Part shown: positions 25,580-36,845 of the stretch, one piece after another | How positions within the stretch are numbered: position 1 is the stretch's first letter | How the letters are laid out: each line of letters starts with the position of its first letter | Assembly: GCA_027494165.1 (NCBI GenBank) | Contig: JAOSJM010000005.1 | Coordinates: forward strand, 310,001-374,000 | Source of the DNA: Acidimicrobiia bacterium | GTDB taxonomy: Bacteria; Actinomycetota; Acidimicrobiia; IMCC26256; JAOSJM01 | Reading direction: 5' to 3' | Length of the DNA: 64,000 nt | Program-made: the position numbers and the translations under genes | Notes under the pieces: generated by a model | What the model saw: the letters and a program-made list of their open reading frames with translations, nothing else | The model's database searches: none | What the model was told of the DNA's origin: nothing

Positions 25580-26803
25580 GTGGAAGCGAGCTCTCTCCTC
25601 ACCGCCCTGGGACCGGGTCCCGCCGTGGCGGTCGTGCGCGACGGGGGACGCGTCGTCGTGGCCGTCGAACCCGACGAGGTGGTCGTGGCCTCGGGCCCGG
25701 ACGCGTTCGCCCGGCTCGACGGGCTCCGGTCGGGATGGTGGGCCGGCTACCTGTCCTACGACCTCGGCCGGGCGGTCGAACGGGTCGCCCCGCGGACGGT
25801 CGACGACCTCGGCCTCCCCGACCTCGTGCTGGCCCGGTTCCCGGCCCGCCTGGTGCTGGACGGGGCCACCGGCGGCGCCCACCTCGAGGGCGGGGGCCCG
25901 GGCCGGCGACGCCTCGCCCGCGCGCTCGAGCGCGTGCCGGGAGGAGCGCCCGGACCGGTGGTGCTCGGCCCCGGTCGCTCGAGCCTCGGTCGGTCCGGGT
26001 ACGAGGCCGGGGTCCGGACGATCATCGCCCTGATCGAGGCCGGTGACTGCTACCAGGTGAACCTCACCCGGCGCCTCACCTGGGAGCGGCCCGCGGACCC
26101 CGTGGCCCTCTTCGCCCGCCTGCAGGAGGTGAACCCGGCCCCTCACGCCGCCCTCCTCCACCTCCGCGGGGTCGGGGACGCCGGCGACCTGGCGGTCGTC
26201 TCGGCCTCCCCCGAGCGCTTCCTGTGCTGGCGGGGTCCCGCCGTCGAGACCCGGCCGATCAAGGGGACCGCGGCCGACCCGGCGGTGCTGGCCGGGAGCG
26301 CCAAGGACCGGGCCGAGAACGTCATGATCGTCGACCTGGCCCGCAACGACCTGGGCCGGGTCTGCGAGCCGGGTTCCGTGCACGTGCCGGCGCTGTGCGA
26401 GCTCGAGGCGCACCCGGGCCTGCACCACCTCGTCTCGACCGTTCGGGGCCGGCTGCGCCCCGGGGTCGGCCTCGGGGGACTCCTCTCGGCCACGTTCCCA
26501 CCGGCCTCGGTGACCGGGGCGCCCAAGCCCCGGGTGCTCCAGGCCATCGAGGACCTCGAGCCGGTGCGCCGCGGCGTGTACTGCGGGGCCGTGGGCTGGA
26601 TCGACGCCGACCGGGGCGAGGGCGACCTGGCCGTCGCCATCCGGACCTTCACGGTCCTCGGGGGCCGGACCCACCTGGGCGTCGGCGCCGGGATCGTCGC
26701 CGACTCGGACCCGGCCGCCGAGTGGGCCGAGACCGAGCTGAAGGCGGCTCGCCTCCTGGCGGCCGCGAGCGCCCGACCCGAGCTCGCGACGGTGGGTGCG
26801 TGA
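25580..26803 (+). CDS. pabB: Aminodeoxychorismate synthase component I
   Basis: 407 residues; makes 4-amino-4-deoxychorismate from chorismate with glutamine-derived ammonia for folate synthesis. The chorismate-binding domain spans about 140-400: GDCYQVNLTRRL, the PIKGTA motif (ETRPIKGTAAD), DRAENVMIVDLARNDLGRVCEPGSV, TFPPASVTGAPKPR and WAETELKAARL at the end. The first 130 residues form the split N-terminal beta-sandwich (WWAGYLSYDLGRAVE). The PIKGTxxR-type site lacks an obvious later Arg but is otherwise normal. No glutamine amidotransferase (PabA) lies next to it. GTG 25580 was chosen from the promoter. It overlaps pabC by 4 nt. Confidence 0.92.
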   Translation: MEASSLLTALGPGPAVAVVRDGGRVVVAVEPDEVVVASGPDAFARLDGLRSGWWAGYLSYDLGRAVERVAPRTVDDLGLPDLVLARFPARLVLDGATGGAHLEGGGPGRRRLARALERVPGGAPGPVVLGPGRSSLGRSGYEAGVRTIIALIEAGDCYQVNLTRRLTWERPADPVALFARLQEVNPAPHAALLHLRGVGDAGDLAVVSASPERFLCWRGPAVETRPIKGTAADPAVLAGSAKDRAENVMIVDLARNDLGRVCEPGSVHVPALCELEAHPGLHHLVSTVRGRLRPGVGLGGLLSATFPPASVTGAPKPRVLQAIEDLEPVRRGVYCGAVGWIDADRGEGDLAVAIRTFTVLGGRTHLGVGAGIVADSDPAAEWAETELKAARLLAAASARPELATVGA

Positions 26804-27634
26804 AGGTCTGGCTGGACGGGACCCTGCTCGACGAGGCCGAGGCCCGGATCTCGCCCTCGGACCACGGGCTGCTCGTCGGCGACGGCGTGTTCGAGACCTT
26901 CCGGGTGTACTCGGGGGTCCCCTTCGCGTGGCGGCGCCACCTCGACCGCCTCGCCCACTCCGCCGCCGGTCTCGGGCTGGCCGTCCCCGACCCCGCATCG
27001 CTGCGAGCGGCGGCCGACGCCGTCCTCGCCGCCAACGCCCTGGAGGACGGGCGGCTGCGCATCACGGTCACGGGGGTCCCTCTCCGCTCGGGTCGGAGCG
27101 GGGCGACCACCCGCCGACCGTGCTCGTGGTGGCCGGCCCGATGCGCGAATGGCCCCCGACCACGCCCGTCGTCACGGTCCCCTGGCCCCGCAACGAGCGG
27201 GGGGCCACGGCCGGGCTCAAGACCATCTCGTACGCCGAGAACGTCCGGGCCCTGGCGTTCGCCCACGAGCGGGGGCCGGCGAGGCGGTGTTCGCCAACAC
27301 GCGGGGCGAGCTGTGCGAGGCGACCGGCTCCAACGTGTTCGTCGTGAAGGACGGGTTCGTGGCCACGCCGCCCGCCTCCTCGGGTTGCCTGCTCGGGGTC
27401 ACCCGGGCGCTCGTGCTCGAGCTCTGCGCCGGGCTCGGGATCCCGGCCGGGGAGCCCGCCCTCCCCCTCGGGGCCCTGGCCGGCGCCGACGAGGCGTTCC
27501 TCACGTCCTCGACCCGTGAGGTCCAGCCCGTGTCCGCCGTCGACGGCACGGCGCTCCCGAGCGCTCCGGGACCGGTCACGGCCCGTCTCGCCCGGGCCTT
27601 CACCGAGCTCGTCGGGCGCGACCCGGACCCCTAG
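26800..27634 (+). CDS. pabC: 4-amino-4-deoxychorismate lyase, PLP fold type IV (two frameshifts as sequenced)
   Basis: About 278 residues after adding one G at each of two G5 runs (27072-27076 and 27271-27275). The frame then reads KVWLDGTLLDEAEARISPSDHGLLVGDGVFETFRV, a HLDRLAHSAAGLGL segment, GLKTISYAEN with the PLP lysine, ANTRGELCEATGSNVF and FLTSSTREVQPV. These are the fold-type IV aminotransferase/lyase motifs. It cleaves ADC to 4-aminobenzoate and pyruvate; with pabB upstream (GTGA overlap) the lyase call is preferred over branched-chain or D-amino-acid transaminase. The stop shares CTAG with the convergent birA stop. Confidence 0.88.
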
Positions 27635-28461
27635 GGCGCCGGCGGGGAGCCGGGGTCCGGGCGCAGGTGCACGACGTCCCCGGCCGTGACCTCGACCCGC
27701 GCGCCGCCGTCGGCGTCGACCAGGAGCTGCCCCGCCGGCCCCAGGTCGGCCGCCACCCCGGTGACCGCGCCGGTCGGGAGCTCCACCCGCACCCGCCGGC
27801 CCAGGGTCGCGAGCCGCCGCCGGTACTCGGCCCGCGCGTCCTCGAGCCCGCGGTAGCGACCCTCGAGGCGGTGCAGGTACGCGACGAGGAGGTCCTCGCG
27901 GCCGGGCACCCGGGCGGCGTCGGCGGGGAGCCGGCGGGAGATCTCGAGGTTGCACGCCGTCGCCGTCTCGGCCAGCTCCGGCGGGAGCTCCTCCCAGGCG
28001 ACGTTGAGGCCGGCCCCGACGACGACCGCCGGCCGATCCCCCGACGTGTCGGCCTCGGCGAGGAGCCCGGCCAGCTTCCGGCCGTCGACGACGAGGTCGT
28101 TGGGCCACTTGAGGTCGGGGGCGAACCCCGCGACGTCCGCGACCGCCTCGGCCAGCGCCACGGCGGCCGCCATGGTCACGAGGTGCACCCGCTCGAGCGG
28201 CAGGGCCGGCCGCAGGAGCACCGACACCAGCAGGGAGGCCCCGGGCGGCGACTCCCAGGACCGGCCCAGGCGGCCCCGCCCGGCGGTCTGGAAGTCGGTC
28301 ACGGCGACGGCGCCCTCGGGGGCGCCGGCGCGGGCCTCGTCGAGCAGGTACCGGTTCGTGGAGTCGATCTGCGCGAACCACCGCAGGTCGGCGAAGCGGG
28401 TACCTCCCAGGCGCGCGGCCACCGCGGCGGTGCGGTCCGGGGTGGCGGCGGAGCCGGGCAT
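27631..28461 (-). CDS. birA: Biotin-[acetyl-CoA-carboxylase] ligase
   Basis: 276 residues, the group I BirA form with no N-terminal DNA-binding helix-turn-helix. Motifs: IDSTNRYLLDEA, the biotin loop TDFQTAGRGRLGRSWESPPG, LKWPNDLVVDGRKLAGLL, and VVVGAGLNVAW; a C-terminal SH3-like domain ends VVHLRPD. It makes biotinyl-AMP and biotinylates the carrier lysine of carboxylases. The likely target is encoded immediately and divergently (lysine 557 of the neighbouring protein). ATG 28461 has TATCCT 7 nt upstream and no ribosome site, so a leaderless mRNA is likely. Confidence 0.95.
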   Translation of the reverse strand: MPGSAATPDRTAAVAARLGGTRFADLRWFAQIDSTNRYLLDEARAGAPEGAVAVTDFQTAGRGRLGRSWESPPGASLLVSVLLRPALPLERVHLVTMAAAVALAEAVADVAGFAPDLKWPNDLVVDGRKLAGLLAEADTSGDRPAVVVGAGLNVAWEELPPELAETATACNLEISRRLPADAARVPGREDLLVAYLHRLEGRYRGLEDARAEYRRRLATLGRRVRVELPTGAVTGVAADLGPAGQLLVDADGGARVEVTAGDVVHLRPDPGSPPAP

Positions 28462-28467
28462 CGCCCG

Positions 28468-28474
28468 TAGGATA
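28468..28474. promoter_or_regulatory. Shared two-way -10 element TAGGATA between birA and the carboxylase
   Basis: The plus strand reads TAGGAT (28468-28473) and the minus strand TATCCT (28474-28469): two -10 hexamers on the same 7 bp. The minus box sits 7 nt from the birA ATG; the plus box gives about a 24-nt leader with GAAGGAAGG before GTG 28504. Confidence 0.5.
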
Positions 28475-28503
28475 CGGCGACGATCATCGAAGGAAGGCTG
28501 CCC

Positions 28504-30279
<1,776 letters not shown>

Positions 30280-30295
30280 GGAGCGCACCGGCGGC

Positions 30296-31111
30296 ATGGG
30301 CGTGCCGATCCTCCACGTCGACGCCTTCGCTGCCACACCCTTCACGGGCAACCCGGCCGCGGTGTGCGTGCTCGGCGACGAGGAGCCCGACGACCGCTGG
30401 ATGCAGGCCGTGGCGGCCGAGATGCAGCTGTCCGAGACGGCCTTCCTGCGACCGGTGGACGACGGCTGGTCGCTGCGGTGGTTCAGCCCCCGGACCGAGG
30501 TCGACGTCTGCGGTCACGCCACGCTGGCGGCGGCCCACGTCCTCTGGGAGCAGCGGAGCCTCCCGCCCGACGCGGTGGCCCGGTTCCGCACCCGGGCCGG
30601 TCTCGTCACCGCCCACCTCGCCGACCGCCGCACCGGCGGGCGCATCGAGATGGACTTCCCGGCCGACCCCGCGGAACCGGCCGACCCACCGTCCGGGCTG
30701 ACCCGGGCGCTCGGGGTCCCGATCCGGGCGACGGCCCGCAGCGCCCGCGACTGGCTCGTCGAGGTCGACGACCAGGAGACCGTGCAGGCGCTGACGCCCG
30801 ACCTGGCGCTGCTCGAGCAGGTCGACGGGCGCGGCGTGATCGTCACCGCCCGGGCCGCGATGGCGAGCTTCGACTTCGTGTCCCGGTTCTTCGCGCCCCG
30901 GATCGGCATCCCCGAGGACCCCGTCACCGGGTCGGCCCACTGCGCCCTCGGACCCTGGTGGGCTCCCCGCCTGGGCCGGAGCGATCTCGTCGGCTTCCAG
31001 GCGTCCGAGCGCGGGGGTGCGGTGACGGTGCGGGTGGCCGGCGACCGGGTCCACCTCGGGGGCCGGGCGGTCACCGTCGTGCGGGGCGAGCTCCTCGACG
31101 TCCGGTCCTGA
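30296..31111 (+). CDS. PhzF-family isomerase/epimerase
   Basis: 271 residues with the two-lobed PhzF fold: VDAFAATPFTGNPAAVC, LSETAFLRP with the catalytic glutamate, FSPRTEVDVCGHATLAAAHVL, and in the second lobe FAPRIGIPEDPVTGSAHCALGPWW. The family includes trans-2,3-dihydro-3-hydroxyanthranilate isomerase (phenazines) and diaminopimelate-epimerase-like proteins; with no phenazine genes nearby the natural substrate is unknown. ATG 30296 lies 16 nt past the carboxylase stop, with GGAG just behind that stop, so the two could share a transcript. Complete. Confidence 0.9.
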   Translation: MGVPILHVDAFAATPFTGNPAAVCVLGDEEPDDRWMQAVAAEMQLSETAFLRPVDDGWSLRWFSPRTEVDVCGHATLAAAHVLWEQRSLPPDAVARFRTRAGLVTAHLADRRTGGRIEMDFPADPAEPADPPSGLTRALGVPIRATARSARDWLVEVDDQETVQALTPDLALLEQVDGRGVIVTARAAMASFDFVSRFFAPRIGIPEDPVTGSAHCALGPWWAPRLGRSDLVGFQASERGGAVTVRVAGDRVHLGGRAVTVVRGELLDVRS

Positions 31112-31174
31112 CCTGCGTCGCGGCCGCGGCCCCGGCCGCCGCCCCCGGCCCGCCGGTCCTGTCCCCGCCGGGTC

Positions 31175-31211
31175 GGCGCGGTTTCGGGGCCCTCGACCCC
31201 GTTTCCGCGCC
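31175..31211 (+). terminator. Hairpin with a UUU/UUU internal loop after phzF-like gene
   Basis: GGCGCGG-TTT-CGGGG, a 7-nt loop, then CCCCG-TTT-CCGCGCC: 7-bp and 5-bp stems separated by a symmetric three-by-three T (U) internal loop. It lies between the PhzF and ABC transporter genes, 100 nt before the latter's start. There is no U-tract. It could be a terminator or a structured leader of the transporter. Confidence 0.4.
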
Positions 31212-31310
31212 AACCCGGGGAGGAAGGGGCGCGTGCACGCCGCTCCCGGCTGTCCCCCGGCGACCGGGTCGCGCGAGCATGACGGGTCCGTTTTGCACCA
31301 GGAGCTCCCG

Positions 31311-32021
<711 letters not shown>

Positions 32022-32024
32022 CCG

Positions 32025-34463
32025 ATGCGGCGGGCCCGGCTCTGGCTGCGATGGTCGTGGCGGGACCTCCGGGCCCGCTGGCTCCAGGTCGCGGCCATCG
32101 CGCTCATCGCGGGACTCGGCTCGGGCACGTACGCCGGGCTGAGCAGCACCGCCGAGTGGCGCCGGGTCTCCTACGACGCCAGCTACGAGGGCCAGGCCAT
32201 GTACGACCTGCGGGTCCAGCTCGCCCGGGGGAGCTTCGTCGACGCGCCGACCCTGCGGACCACCGTGGCCGAGGTGGAGGGCGTCGCGGTGGCCGAGGCC
32301 CGCCTCGTCGTGCCCACCCAGGTCGACGCGTCCACCGCCGACCAGACGATCCTCGTCCCGGGCCGGCTCGTCGGCGTCGACGTCACCGACGGCGGCCCAC
32401 GGGTCAACCAGGTGCAGGCCGAGGCGGGCCGGGACCTCACCCCCGAGGACGCCGGGCGCGACGTCGCGGTCATCGACCTCCACTTCAGCCGCTACTACGA
32501 CCTCCCGCCCCAGGGGACCGTCCGGGTCGCCGGCGACGTCCCGATCGAGTACGTCGGCGAGGGGCTCTCCCCCGAGTACTACCGGGTGCGCAGCGAGGAG
32601 GGAGGCCTCCTCGGCGAGGCCAACTTCGCGGTGCTCTTCACCCCGCTCGACACCGTCCAGCGCCTCACCGACCACCCCGGCCAGGCGAACGACCTCGTCC
32701 TGCTCGCCGGGGAGGGCACGGACCTCGACGCGGTCGAGGCCCGGGTCGAGCGGGCCCTCACCGGGACCTTCCCCGACGTCGGCTTCGACCTGCTGCGACG
32801 CGAGGACGACCTCGTGTACAGCTCGCTCTACAAGGACATCGACAACGACCAGCGGATGTTCAACATCTTCGCCGCCCTGATCCTGGCCGGCGCGGCGTTC
32901 GCGGCGTTCAACCTCGTGGGGCGGATCGTCGAGGCCCAGCGCCGCGAGATCGGCATCGGCATGGCGCTGGGCGTGCCACCGCCGAAGATCGCGTTGCGCC
33001 CCCTCCTCTTCGCCGCCCAGGTGGCCCTCCTCGGGGTGGCGTTCGGTCTGGGAGTCGGTCTGGTGATCCAGGCGCTCATGGGCGCGCTGCTGCGCGACCT
33101 CGTCCCCCTGCCGGCGTGGGACACCGCCTTCCAGCCCGCCACGTTCCTCCGGGGGGCCGCGCTCGGCTTCGTGCTCCCGTTCCTGGCGTCGGCCCTCCCG
33201 GTCCGGCGGGCCGTGCGCGTCCCCCCGGTCCAGGCCATCCAGACCGGTCACCGGGCTGCCCGGGGCGGAGGGCTGGCCCCGATCCTCCAGCGGATCCCCG
33301 TCCCCGGCGACAGCATCGACCAGCTCCCGTTCCGCAACTCGCTACGGGCCCCCCGCCGCACGCTGCTGACCGCGCTCGGGATCGCGGCGTCGATCACCGT
33401 GCTCATCGGCGTCATCGGGATGATCGACTCGTTCCTCGCCACGGTCGACCGCGGGGAGGACGAGGTCCTCCAGGACCACCCCGAGCGGATCGGTGTCGAC
33501 CTCGAGTTCCTGCCGGTCGAGTCCGAGCCGGTGCGCGCGATCACCACGTCACCACTGCTCGCCGAGGCCGAGCCCGGGCTCCGGGTGTTCGGCTCGCTCG
33601 CGCCGGGGACCGAGGAGGAGGTCGACGTCTTCCTGTCCCTCCTCGACTTCGAGAGCGATCTGTGGCGTCCCACGGCCGTCGAGGGGGAGCTGCGCACCGA
33701 CGAGCCCGGCGTCGTGATCGCCCGCAAGGCCGCCGACGACCTCGACCTGTCGGCCGGAGACCGCGTGGTGGTGCGCCATCCCGTCCGCGAGGGCCTCACC
33801 TCCTACCGCTTCGAGGAGACCGAGCTCCCCGTGCTCGCGATCCACCCCAACCCCTACCGGTTCCTCGCCTACATGGACGTCCGGCACGCCGGCCTCATGG
33901 AGCTCCAGGGGATCACGAACACGCTGTCCGTGGAGCCGGCCGAGGGCGTGAGCACCGAGGAGGTGCAGCGCGCCCTGTTCGGCCAGGAGGGCGTGACGTC
34001 GGTGCAGCCCGTGGCCGCATCGGCCGAGTCGATCCGCGAGGTCCTGGAGCAGGTGACGAGCATCTTCACGATCGTGCAGGCGGCCGTGCTGCTCCTGGCG
34101 CTCCTCATCGCGTTCAACTCGACGAGCATCAACGCCGACGAGCGTGCCCGCGAGAACGCGACGATGTTCGCCTTCGGGCTGCCGGTCCGCACGGCGATGC
34201 GGGTCGCCATCGTGGAGAGCCTGGTGATCGGCGTCATCGGAACCCTGGTGGGGTTCGTGACCGGCCTGCTGCTGGTGCGGTGGATGGTCGAGCGTCTCAT
34301 CCCCGACACCATCCCCGACCTCGGGCTCGTCACCTCGGTCGCCCCGACGACCCTCGCCACCGCGGTGTTCATGGGCGTCGTCGCCGTGGGGCTGGCACCG
34401 CTGCTGACCCTGCGGAAGCTCCGGCGGATGGACATCCCGTCCACCCTGCGCGTGATGGAGTAG
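32025..34463 (+). CDS. FtsX/MacB-like ABC transporter permease
   Basis: 812 residues with a duplicated layout: TM helix (about 17-40), a large extracytoplasmic domain (45-275), three helices (280-395) with LVGRIVEAQRREIGIGMALGV, a second anchor (440-470), a second periplasm-type domain (475-675) and three final helices (685-800) with ERARENATMFAFGLP. The REIGIGMALG-type coupling motif is typical of FtsX domains. It forms the membrane part of the mechanotransmission-type exporter with the ATPase encoded 3 nt upstream. The substrate is unknown. The end is 15 nt from the convergent lpdA-like gene. Confidence 0.92.
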   Translation: MRRARLWLRWSWRDLRARWLQVAAIALIAGLGSGTYAGLSSTAEWRRVSYDASYEGQAMYDLRVQLARGSFVDAPTLRTTVAEVEGVAVAEARLVVPTQVDASTADQTILVPGRLVGVDVTDGGPRVNQVQAEAGRDLTPEDAGRDVAVIDLHFSRYYDLPPQGTVRVAGDVPIEYVGEGLSPEYYRVRSEEGGLLGEANFAVLFTPLDTVQRLTDHPGQANDLVLLAGEGTDLDAVEARVERALTGTFPDVGFDLLRREDDLVYSSLYKDIDNDQRMFNIFAALILAGAAFAAFNLVGRIVEAQRREIGIGMALGVPPPKIALRPLLFAAQVALLGVAFGLGVGLVIQALMGALLRDLVPLPAWDTAFQPATFLRGAALGFVLPFLASALPVRRAVRVPPVQAIQTGHRAARGGGLAPILQRIPVPGDSIDQLPFRNSLRAPRRTLLTALGIAASITVLIGVIGMIDSFLATVDRGEDEVLQDHPERIGVDLEFLPVESEPVRAITTSPLLAEAEPGLRVFGSLAPGTEEEVDVFLSLLDFESDLWRPTAVEGELRTDEPGVVIARKAADDLDLSAGDRVVVRHPVREGLTSYRFEETELPVLAIHPNPYRFLAYMDVRHAGLMELQGITNTLSVEPAEGVSTEEVQRALFGQEGVTSVQPVAASAESIREVLEQVTSIFTIVQAAVLLLALLIAFNSTSINADERARENATMFAFGLPVRTAMRVAIVESLVIGVIGTLVGFVTGLLLVRWMVERLIPDTIPDLGLVTSVAPTTLATAVFMGVVAVGLAPLLTLRKLRRMDIPSTLRVME

Positions 34464-34478
34464 GCGGTCGCCTCGGAC

Positions 34479-35837
34479 TCAGGACGCGGCTTCGGTCAGG
34501 GACTCGGCGAGCGACGGGTGGACCAGCAGCGAGTCGACGATGTCCACCACGGTGAGGCGGCAGGTCACGGCCACGGCCAGCACGCTGATGAGCTCGGCCG
34601 CGTTCCGCCCGACGATCGAGCCCCCCAGCACCACCCCGGTGGCCGGGTCCGAGAGGATCTTCACGAACCCCCGCGGGTCGCCGTCGATCAGGGCCTTGGC
34701 GTTCGACGAGAACGGCACCTTGGTCACCCGGATCTTGCGGCCGAGCGAGAACGCCTCGGCCTCGGCGAGGCCGACGTCGGCGATCTCGGGGTCGGTGAAG
34801 ATGGCCGAGGCCGCCTTGTCGTAGTCGAGGTGGCGGTGCTCCCGGGTGTGCAGGCCCATGACGTGCTCGGCGATCTTGCGACCCTGCATCGACGCCACCG
34901 ACGACAGCGGGAGCTTCCCCGCGAGGTCGCCGGCCACGTAGATGTGCGGGACGTTCGACTGGCCGTGTCGGTTGATGGGGACGTAGCCCCGCTCGTCGAC
35001 CTCCACCCCGGCGTCGGCCAGCCCGAGGCCCTCGCTGTTCGGCACGGAGCCCACCGCGAGGACCGCGTGGGAGCCCTCGGCGACGCGACCGTCGTCGCAG
35101 CGGACCCGCACCACGTCGCCGTCACGCTCGACCGCGCTCGCCCGGGCCCCCTTGAGGAGCCGGACGCCGCGGCGGAGGAACTCCTCCTCGAGGACCGCGG
35201 CGACCTCCGGGTCCTTGAGGGGGAGCACCTGCTGGCGCGAGACGATGAGGGTCACCCGGGAGCCCAGGGCGCCGAACATGTGGGTGAACTCGACCCCGGT
35301 GACCCCCGAGCCGATGACGACGAGATGCTCGGGGACGTCGGGGGGCGGGTAGGCCTGGCGGGTGGTGAGCACCCGCTCGCCGTCGGGGGTCACGAAGTCG
35401 GGGATCCTGGGGCGTGACCCCGTGGCCAGGACGATGAAGTCGGCGTCGATCTCCTCGAGGCCCGCCGGGGTCTCGACGACCACCTCGTGCGGGCCCTTGA
35501 GCCGGCCCACGCCGTGGACGATGCGCACCCCCTGGGACGTCAGCAGGTCGTGGACCGACGAGTGCAGCCGCTCCTCGATGGAGGAGACCCGCTCGCGCAG
35601 CGCGGTGAGGTCGAGCTTCCCCTCGGCGGCGAACCCCATGGCCCGGGCCCGCTCCAGCTCCTCGAGGGCCACGCCGGTGGCGATCATCGCCTTCGACGGG
35701 ATGCAGTCACGCAGGTGGGCCGCGCCCCCCAGGAGGTCGCTCTCGACGAGCACGACCTCGGCACCGAGGGTGGCGGCCACGGTGGCCGCGGTGTTCCCGC
35801 CGGGGCCGCCGCCGATGATCACGAGTCGCAGGGGCAT
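34479..35837 (-). CDS. LpdA-type NAD(P)H dehydrogenase (flavoprotein disulfide reductase family, one redox Cys missing)
   Basis: 452 residues of the pyridine nucleotide-disulfide oxidoreductase fold: FAD motif VIIGGGPGGNTAATVA, NAD motif VVIGSGVTGVEFTHM, IYVAGDLAGKLPLSSVA and a dimerisation domain with VHPSLAES. The usual redox pair (CxxxxC) reads GGAAHLRDCIPSK here: the first cysteine is alanine, so it cannot work as a classical lipoamide or glutathione reductase. Mycobacterium LpdA (Rv3303c) has the same loss and reduces quinones. A quinone reductase role is the best inference. ATG 35837 has TACCCT 6 nt upstream and no ribosome site. Confidence 0.88.
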   Translation of the reverse strand: MPLRLVIIGGGPGGNTAATVAATLGAEVVLVESDLLGGAAHLRDCIPSKAMIATGVALEELERARAMGFAAEGKLDLTALRERVSSIEERLHSSVHDLLTSQGVRIVHGVGRLKGPHEVVVETPAGLEEIDADFIVLATGSRPRIPDFVTPDGERVLTTRQAYPPPDVPEHLVVIGSGVTGVEFTHMFGALGSRVTLIVSRQQVLPLKDPEVAAVLEEEFLRRGVRLLKGARASAVERDGDVVRVRCDDGRVAEGSHAVLAVGSVPNSEGLGLADAGVEVDERGYVPINRHGQSNVPHIYVAGDLAGKLPLSSVASMQGRKIAEHVMGLHTREHRHLDYDKAASAIFTDPEIADVGLAEAEAFSLGRKIRVTKVPFSSNAKALIDGDPRGFVKILSDPATGVVLGGSIVGRNAAELISVLAVAVTCRLTVVDIVDSLLVHPSLAESLTEAAS

Positions 35838-35843
35838 GGTCCC

Positions 35844-35849
35844 AGGGTA
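35844..35849 (-). promoter_or_regulatory. -10 box TACCCT for lpdA-like gene
   Basis: TACCCT on the minus strand lies 6 nt before ATG 35837, a leaderless arrangement. The galT box on the other strand is 45 bp away, so the 69-bp spacer serves both genes. Confidence 0.45.
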
Positions 35850-35893
35850 CGCGCCCCGGCGCGTCCGCCGGTCACACCCGCGGATCGCGCGCC

Positions 35894-35899
35894 TAGCCT
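35894..35899 (+). promoter_or_regulatory. -10 box TAGCCT for galT
   Basis: TAGCCT ends 7 nt before ATG 35907 with no ribosome site, predicting a leaderless galT-SRPBCC mRNA. Confidence 0.5.
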
Positions 35900-35906
35900 C
35901 GGTCCG

Positions 35907-36845
35907 ATGCCCGAGCTCCGTCACGACCCGGTCACGGACCGCCCCGTCCTCGTCGCGCCCGAGCGGGCCGGCCGGCCCCACACCACCCGTTGGCAGGCCG
36001 AGCCCGGCGACGACGCCGGTGGCTGTCCCTTCTGCCCCGGCCACGAGCACATGACCCCGCCCGAGGTCCTCCGGACCGGCGAGGGAGCGCCCGACACGCC
36101 GGGGTGGCGGATCCGGGTCTTCCCGAACCTCTACCCCATGGTCGGGGGGGAGCAGGCCGGGCCCGGGGCCACGGGGGCCCACGAGGTCGTGGTGTTCGAC
36201 CCGGACCACCGCCGGTCGCTGGCCACCCTGCCCGAGGCGACGGTGGCGGAGGTGCTGGCGGTGTGGCGTGCCCGCATCGGGAGCCACCTGGGCGCGGGCC
36301 GCCGTCACGTCCAGGCGATCGTGAACCACGGGCGGCGGGCCGGGGCCTCCATCGACCACCCCCACGCCCAGCTCGTCGCGCTCGACCTCGTGCCACCCGC
36401 GATCGGCGGCATGCTCGACCGGTTCGCGCGGGCCCGCACGGACCTGGTCGCCGACCAGCTCGCCGAGGCCGGCGAAGGGGTGCTCGGCGTCCTCGGCGGC
36501 CCGGCACCGGCCTGGTGCCCGTACGCCTCGGCCCTCCCCTACGAGGTGCGGGTGACCCATCGTGACGCCGGTGCCCGCTTCGACGAGGCCGGCGACCGCG
36601 AGGTCGCCGAGGTCGCCGCGTCGGTGCGCGACGTGCTGGGAAGGATCCAGCGTGCCCTCGGCGACGTGCCCTACAACCTGCTCCTGTTCACCGCCCCGCG
36701 CGACGCCGCCGGGCCGTTCCGGTGGTTCGTGGAGATCCAGCCGCGCACGACGATCCTGGCCGGGTTCGAGCTCGGCACCGGGGTGTACGTGAACACCGTG
36801 CTGCCGGAGCTCGCGGCCCGCACGCTCCGGGAGGCGGAGCCGTGA
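35907..36845 (+). CDS. galT: Galactose-1-phosphate uridylyltransferase-type HIT-fold enzyme
   Basis: 312 residues: RHDPVTDRPVLVAPERAGRP at the start, a zinc-binding CPFCPGHE (C40, C43), VFPNLYPMV, NHGRRAGASIDHPHAQL with the HPH nucleophile site, and a second-half FRWFVEIQPRTTILAGFELGTGVYVN. This is the GalT pattern (transfer of UMP between glucose-1-P and galactose-1-P). DHPHAQ differs slightly from HxHPHxQ, and Apa1/2-like ADP-sulfurylases share parts of the fold, so the donor is inferred. It overlaps the SRPBCC gene by 4 nt and links to the galE-like gene in sugar-nucleotide supply. Confidence 0.85.
   Translation: MPELRHDPVTDRPVLVAPERAGRPHTTRWQAEPGDDAGGCPFCPGHEHMTPPEVLRTGEGAPDTPGWRIRVFPNLYPMVGGEQAGPGATGAHEVVVFDPDHRRSLATLPEATVAEVLAVWRARIGSHLGAGRRHVQAIVNHGRRAGASIDHPHAQLVALDLVPPAIGGMLDRFARARTDLVADQLAEAGEGVLGVLGGPAPAWCPYASALPYEVRVTHRDAGARFDEAGDREVAEVAASVRDVLGRIQRALGDVPYNLLLFTAPRDAAGPFRWFVEIQPRTTILAGFELGTGVYVNTVLPELAARTLREAEP

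Noticed and set aside
26800-27634. Programmed ribosomal frameshifting in pabC
   Set aside because: Two shifts at G5 runs without slippery-site/pseudoknot context, and similar breaks occur in a dozen unrelated genes; consensus error is simpler.
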